Positions 59,155 through 64,000 of a stretch of 64,000 nucleotides of DNA are shown here, one piece after another (the stretch's first letter is position 1; every line of letters begins with the position of its first letter). A model generated the notes under the pieces. That model had not been told where the DNA came from. It was given only the letters and a program-made list of their open reading frames with translations, and did not search any database. Origin of the DNA: Prinsepia uniflora (lineage: Eukaryota > Streptophyta > Magnoliopsida > Rosales > Rosaceae); contig CM064863.1 in the NCBI GenBank assembly GCA_032719365.1, positions 24,251,137 through 24,315,136 on the forward strand, written 5' to 3'. A program made the position numbers and the translations under genes.

Positions 59155-59579
59155 CCATCACCATTTCGAATTCCAAGCCGAATCCGAAATCATCATCCCG
59201 AATCCAAATCCATAATCTATTTCCAAATTCGAATCCAAAACCATCATTCCGTAAGCCGGCATCTGGAATAATCATTCCAAACCCAAATCCAGAAATCCAC
59301 AAAAGCGAAACATTTTTTTGAAATCCAATTCCAATACCCGAAATCATGTTTATCGAAATCCCTTTTTATGAACTGAGCCTCAAGCCCGAAATCACTTTTC
59401 CAAAATCCATTATGAATCATTGAAAACAAATCACATTTCAAATCCCAAAATCATAGTATAAAACCATAATCTCGTAAAACGTGCAATTTCATAAATATCT
59501 CGAAATACGTGAAAAATTGTAAATCATCAAGATCATATCATCACTAATCTAATCCCGGTTTCCGGGACGGGTCGTTACA
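59155..59579 (-). repeat. 5' LTR remnant of element B
   Basis: Matches 53690-53895 plus 56991-57205, then jumps at about 59540 to the last 38 bases of the LTR (ending GGGTCGTTACA). Two deletions have shortened it from about 2.9 kb. Confidence 0.75.
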
Positions 59580-59747
59580 AATAACCTCTCACTAAATCCC
59601 CGTAATTTTTTCGAATTTTTAAACCTTTTAAACATAGAACCTAAACCTTCGAACACCTCGAACTACCCCGAAACGATGTCCAATTGACTTGAAACCAATC
59701 CCAAAATGTTTGTTACAACGAAAGGATGAAATTATATGTTGACCACA
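59580..59747 (-). repeat. LTR A, resumed after element B
   Basis: Starts with the AATAA copy and continues the LTR A sequence (compare the same region of LTR H at about 14285-14450). It is cut at 59747 by LTR C; ccaca (59743-59747) would be C's left target site. Confidence 0.75.
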
Positions 59748-59779
59748 TGTAACGACCCGTCCCGAATATTGGGATTAAA
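59748..59779 (+). repeat. Start of LTR C (TGTAACGACC family)
   Basis: TGTAACGACCCGTCCCGAAT opens a plus-strand LTR that is interrupted after 32 bases by a Cassandra element and resumes at 63774. Confidence 0.8.
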
Positions 59780-60101
59780 TGTCAGGACCCGACCCTCCTC
59801 GGTCAGAACCCGACTCATCTAGCACCATATTGTCCGCTTTGGGCCTCACCCTCACAGTTTTGTTTTTGGGAGCTCATGGTGTAACTTCACAGGAGGTCAC
59901 CCATCATGAAATTGCACAAGCCTTAACTCGCTTAACTTTGGGGTTCCAATCCCCCCCAAAGTCACTTGAGCTCCCAAAAGGCCTAGTGCTAGATAGGTGT
60001 GTGCCTACACTTTTAAGGCACACCACCATCCTCTCCCAGACCATTTCCCCTCGCAGGAATGTGGGATTGTTCACCATTCCCTCCAGGACACGGGTCTTAT
60101 A
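59780..60101 (-). repeat. 3' LTR of the Cassandra element
   Basis: Reads TATAAGACCCG to GGGTCCTGACA on the minus strand. The 5S-like part covers about 59886-59947. It differs from the other LTR by a small number of substitutions and short indels. Confidence 0.9.
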
Positions 60102-60165
60102 ATCCACCCCCCTTAGGGCCCAGCGTCCTCGCTGGCACACTTCCCGGTCGGGGTCTGGCTCTGAT
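60102..60165 (-). other. Cassandra internal region, left remnant
   Basis: Contains the purine tract next to the 3' LTR and ends with ggctctgat, the outer half of the primer-binding site. The last five bases (ctgat, 60161-60165) are the target-site copy of solo LTR E. Confidence 0.8.
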
Positions 60166-60810
60166 TGACAAGAACCGCCCCGATCCTCCTGGGACCACAT
60201 GGGGACGTGCCCTGCTCCCGTCTGACACCCAAAATAACATACCAATTTTAACCTCGAACGTTCAAGTTAATAAATAACCAAATAAAGTTATACATCGAAT
60301 CCAAATTTAACAGATGTCAGACAAGGGATGAAAACCAAATTACAAATTGCGAGCACGACTATAAAATAATCCTGCGGGTCAAACCACCCGACAGGGGTTC
60401 AGATACGCAGAAGTAGATCTATGCCTCAGCCTCAGGATCCTCCTCTACCTCAGTAGCACAGCCTGGAGGGGTTACCAAAACATTAAGGGTGAGTGGGCCG
60501 AAACTCAAGTTTATAAAACCGTTTAATAAGTAAAACACATAATTTACCCCTCCGTTTTCCAAACATGCATGCATCAGAATTTAAAACCATAAATCATATA
60601 ATATGAACCATAAGGTATGTAATAAAACCATAAATATAAATATAGCCATTGCACTATACACTCCAATCCTGACATCCCCGATGTCTGACGTCCCTGACGT
60701 CCAATAAGGTCACAGTCTCAAGGCTACGCGTGCCACTCGGGGTCTCAATCCCGAATCCAATCCCCGAACCCTGTCCGGGCACGGCATCTCAAATTCCTAG
60801 CGTCCTAGAC

Positions 60811-61636
60811 GCTCGACGTCCCTGACGTCCAATAAGCAATCCTACTCCTGAGTCATTTTATGGTCCGGTTCCTCCGTAGAATGACCCCTCGCAGGCAATG
60901 CGCTATGACCACTCCAGGGTACCACATCCGGAGGAGACAGTATCATAAGAATGGATCTATACAGTGCAGTACCAAATACATTTTACTGATATCCACATGC
61001 AACACATATATATACATAGATAAAATCCAAACCGATCTTTAAGTTTCATCAGACGGGTCTCAAGCCCAAATACCGTGAAACGTGCCATAACCATAATTTT
61101 AATATCATCAAAACCGTTTCTTGATTCCAGCATGTGAATATATAAGTAAATCGGAAAACATTTAAGCATGCAAGGGTATAATGAAAACGGGCCCACTCAC
61201 AGTACGATCCCGCGGTAAGTCTGCTCGACGTCCCTGAAGTCAAATTATAGCAATCCTGCTCCTGAGTCATTTTACGGTCCGGTTCCTCCGTAGAATGACC
61301 CCTCGCAGGCAATGCGCCGTGACCGCTCCGGGGTACCACATCCGGAGGAGACAGTATCATAAGAATGGATCTATACAGTGCAGTACCAAATACATTTTAT
61401 CGATATCCACATGCAAAACACATATATATATATATATATGAAATCCAAAACCAATCTTTAAGTTTCATCAGACGGGTCTCAAACCCAAACACCATGAAAC
61501 GTGCCATAACCATAATTTCAATATCATCAAAACCGTTTCTTGATTCCAGCATGTGAATATATAAGTAAATCAGAAAACATTTAAGCATGCAAGGGTTTAA
61601 TGAAATTGGGCCCACTCACAGTACAATCCTGCTGAA
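60811..61636 (-). repeat. Tandem duplication of about 412 bp in solo LTR E
   Basis: Copies at about 60811-61222 and 61223-61636 start with gctcgacgtccctga and share the 'catccggaggagacagtatc' region. The second copy has a longer TA microsatellite (61422-61438). Confidence 0.85.
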
Positions 61637-61939
61637 AACGGAACGTATACCCTCGACCTGGTACTATTGTACAATCCCTGTCATGTCCAAAGTATACGTA
61701 AAGGTCAATATAAGCCCCTAACATTGAACCATGAAACCCTAGACTGAAACCGACCTGGAAAAGCCGCCTGAACGCGCTTCCCGAGGCAATAAACCTCATT
61801 TTGACCAACTTAATGATCTCCGATCGACCCGAAACCACCGCCATTGGATCCGGATCGTCGAAACCTAAAGAATGGTGGTGGTCCCACCAAAAATACTGTT
61901 CACACACGCCCACACGCGCCGGTCAACGCAGGAACAGTC

Positions 61940-62280
61940 CCTGCTGAAGTCATCGCTGACGTCATGCTGACGTCATCTGACAGCTGTCAGGTCTGATGTG
62001 TCAGACTCTGACAGGTGCCACGTGTCAACACCTGATTGGTCCACATCACTGATATGTCAGGCCACGTGTCAGATCTGACATGTGCCACGTGTCAGCACGA
62101 CACTGGTCCACGTCACTGACATGTCAGTGACACGTGGCAGTCCCTGATTGGGCCACGTCATTGACATGTCAATGCTGACTGTGCACTGACATGTGACACG
62201 TGTCGGCTGAAGAGTGGTCCACGTCACCTGACAGGTCTGACAGGGTGCCACGTCATCACCACTGTCCTCTTGACGGGTCA
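61940..62280 (-). promoter_or_regulatory. Dense G-box and TGACGTCA cluster in solo LTR E
   Basis: Five CACGTG palindromes (62019, 62063, 62086, 62131, 62197), two TGACGTCA (61957, 61968), several CCACGTCA and many TGACATGTCA-like palindromes lie within 340 bp. ACGT cores are binding sites of plant bZIP and bHLH factors. The position fits the LTR promoter region; activity is inference. Confidence 0.6.
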
Positions 62281-63452
62281 ACCCGTTTCTCTGAAACTGG
62301 GTCGTTCAGACTCGCGAGATGACCCGATCACCAAACCTTCAATTCTCAACCATTTCAGTTCTAAATTCTTCCTAAGTGTTCGTCACAATCCCAGTAAGAG
62401 TTCTATCTAATTAAAATCATCAAACAGAGACTGGATCGAAGGCTTACCTCGATGAACAGAATCTGGGTTCACGTCGCCGTTTAACCTTCGTTCAGGTCAC
62501 CTCAGATCACGAAATCACGTCCTATAGGTTCCTAACAGTCCATAGAGGTGAATAGAATTAACAGGAATCAACAATGAACGTTGGAAGTCAAGCTTCCAAA
62601 TTCTGAGTTTTCAAAACAGTTTCGAGTTTTAGGACCGCCTACCTCGCCGCCGTCTGCCGCCGTGACCGCCACCGTCTCTCAGCCCTCACCAGCCCAGTCC
62701 AGCCACACACGAACACAGAGAATGAGTGATGAGCTGGGGTGTTGTTCGAAATGGATCGTGTGTGCATTTTGGGTAGGAAATATAAAGCATGGAGGGAAAC
62801 TGATCAAAGGGAATGGACGGTCCAGATTCAATCTCAGGGATGAGATCAAGGGTTGGGAGGAAATCTAGGAACTTTTGATGAATGGCTGAGATTAAAAGGT
62901 GGATTTAATTCTATTTAATTACTATGTGGAGCTTGATCCAATCTAGCCAATGGATGAGTGACACTTGTCACTCATCCAGGTGTTCTCCAATCACAATATC
63001 AGAATAAAATAATCGACACGATTACCGAGACGCAATTTTCCCGATTCCACGTTTTTTACCATAACTTCCTCGTACGAAGTCCGATTTCGGCGTGCCGCCT
63101 GTCTATGGACTCAGGGCATCGAGACCTACCTAACGGTCCTTGAGCCATGTGAAAATTAGTTGCCAAACGAAAAGTCAACATTTTCGCCCCAATCGTCCAA
63201 ATTACGATAATGCCCCTGAATTTCCGATAGTCATAACTTTTTCCCTGATCGTTCGAATTGGACGTGCCACCTGCCTATGGACTCGTGACGTCCCGAACTA
63301 CGTCACAGTCATTGGTCACAGCCCGTTTGACCCACCAATCAAAAAGTCAACAATTTGGGCAATACAATTCACAAGGGTAAAAACGCCAATTCATTCATTA
63401 ATTTACAATATTAAAATCCTCAAATTTTTGGGGTGTTACACTGATACCAAAT

Positions 63453-63773
63453 TGTCAGGACCCGACCCTCCTCGGTTAGAACCCGACTCATCTAGCACCA
63501 TATTGTCCGCTTTGGACCTCACCCTCACGGTTTTGTTTTTGGGAGCTCATGGTGTAACTTCCCAGGAGGTCACCCATCATGGAATTGCACAAGCCTTAAC
63601 TCGCTTAACTTTGGGGTTCCAATCTCCCCCAAAGTCACTTGAGCTCCCAAAAGGCCTAGTGCTAGATAGGTGTGTGCCTACACCTTTAAGGTAAACCACC
63701 ATCCTCTCCAAACCATTTCCCCTCGCAGGAATGTGGGATTGTTCACCGTTCCCTCCAAGACAAGGGTCTTATA
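63453..63773 (-). repeat. 5' LTR of the Cassandra element
   Basis: Ends TGACA on the minus strand, three bases before the primer-binding site half TGGT at 63446-63449. The 5S rRNA-like part at 63557-63620 includes cccaggaggtcacccatc and ttaactcgcttaact on the plus strand. Confidence 0.9.
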
Positions 63774-64000
63774 TTAAATATTAATTAATTATGGATTTAG
63801 AATGACTAATCGGGGATTAGTTGAGTGAATTCGGACGGACGGTGTAAAATGGCCGTTTTGCCCTTAGATTTTGGTAAAATGTTGACTTTTGACCCGGGGA
63901 GTCAAACATACGAGGACCGATGACCGTGACGTAGATCGGACGTCAAACAGAGAAGTTATGGTCACGGGATAGAAATCGGGAACTTACGTCTCGGGCTCCG
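63774..64000 (+). repeat. LTR C, continued to the window end
   Basis: After the right TTAAA copy the plus-strand LTR goes on with the typical blocks (gattagtt, ggccgttttgccc, gttgacttttgacc, gatgaccgtgacgta) and runs out of the window. Confidence 0.8.

Larger units (their letters stand above)
43509..59579 (-). mobile_element. Element B: minus-strand large-LTR retrotransposon, heavily invaded
   Basis: Bounded by AATAA duplications. Its 3' LTR (left) is made of 43509-44196, 53628-53895 and 56996-58975, about 2.9 kb once the inserted element V and solo LTR D are removed. The internal region is reduced to about 58976-59154. The 5' LTR (right) is a remnant, 59155-59579, with deletions at its start and after 59540. 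No coding domain of its own remains. Confidence 0.8.
60166..63440 (-). repeat. Solo LTR E (TGTAACACCC family) inside the Cassandra internal region
   Basis: 3275 bp, from TGACAAGAACC (left) to GGGGTGTTACA (right), flanked by CTGAT at 60161-60165 and 63441-63445. It is longer than the V LTR because of a tandem duplication of about 412 bp (60811-61636) and a TGAC/ACGT-rich segment (61940-62280) that replaces the usual CGCG block. Confidence 0.92.
59780..63773 (-). mobile_element. Cassandra-type TRIM retrotransposon with a nested solo LTR
   Basis: Two 321-322-bp LTRs (59780-60101 and 63453-63773) enclose a short non-coding internal region, with TTAAA on both sides (59775-59779 and 63774-63778). 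The LTRs hold a segment related to 5S rRNA, the hallmark of Cassandra. The polypurine tract (ctaagggggg, minus strand) is at about 60106-60115. The primer-binding site TGGTATCAGAGCC is split by solo LTR E. Without E the element is about 720 bp, a usual size for Cassandra. Confidence 0.9.

Noticed and set aside
59886..59947. 5S rRNA gene
   Set aside because: Only parts of 5S rRNA are present, within a Cassandra LTR and in both LTR copies; it is an element promoter region, not a ribosomal gene.

Overview
This window is nuclear DNA of a flowering plant, probably a eudicot; the species cannot be told from the sequence. It holds one recognisable host gene (part of a zinc metallopeptidase with GT-AG introns) inside a dense nest of LTR retrotransposons. 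No bacterial-type operon, CRISPR array or organellar gene was seen.

Left flank (1-18690): the non-coding 3' part and 3' LTR of a plus-strand element (1-5753) is inserted in an LTR of a second family (5754-7387). An unassigned, decayed stretch follows (7388-9752). Next is a minus-strand LTR (9753-15499) split by a solo LTR (10400-13366, target-site duplication CCTTG) and followed by its non-coding internal region (15500 to about 17490). Last is the end of another Ty3/gypsy element with a truncated 3' LTR (about 17490-18690). A foldback element (18690-19080) sits directly against the first visible exon.

Host gene (19095-40428, plus strand): 18 exons encode 612 C-terminal residues of an M3A thimet-oligopeptidase-like enzyme. 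The HEFGH zinc motif and the downstream Glu ligand are present and every visible splice site is GT/AG. The N-terminal exons are not in the window. Intron 6 is 15.3 kb because it holds nested Ty1/copia elements: copia I (plus) contains copia II (minus), which contains copia IV (plus), and a truncated copia III (minus) also lies in copia I. A solo copia LTR lies nearer exon 7.

Right flank (42046-64000): minus-strand LTR A is split by element B (TSD AATAA at 43504 and 59580). B contains a nearly complete chromodomain-type Ty3/gypsy element V (44197-53627) and solo LTR D (53896-56990, TSD CCAAC). LTR A is also split by plus-strand LTR C (59748 onward). C holds a Cassandra TRIM (59780-63773, TSD TTAAA), whose primer-binding site is cut by solo LTR E (60166-63440, TSD CTGAT). 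Nesting reaches four levels and matching duplications support most junctions.

The most unusual signal is inside the LTRs: arrays of tiny inverted repeats, either 13-nt units (4-bp stem, 5-nt loop, spaced about 30 nt) or 15-nt units (6-bp stem, 3-nt loop). Their stem bases change in compensating pairs between units. One solo LTR also carries a dense ACGT/G-box cluster.
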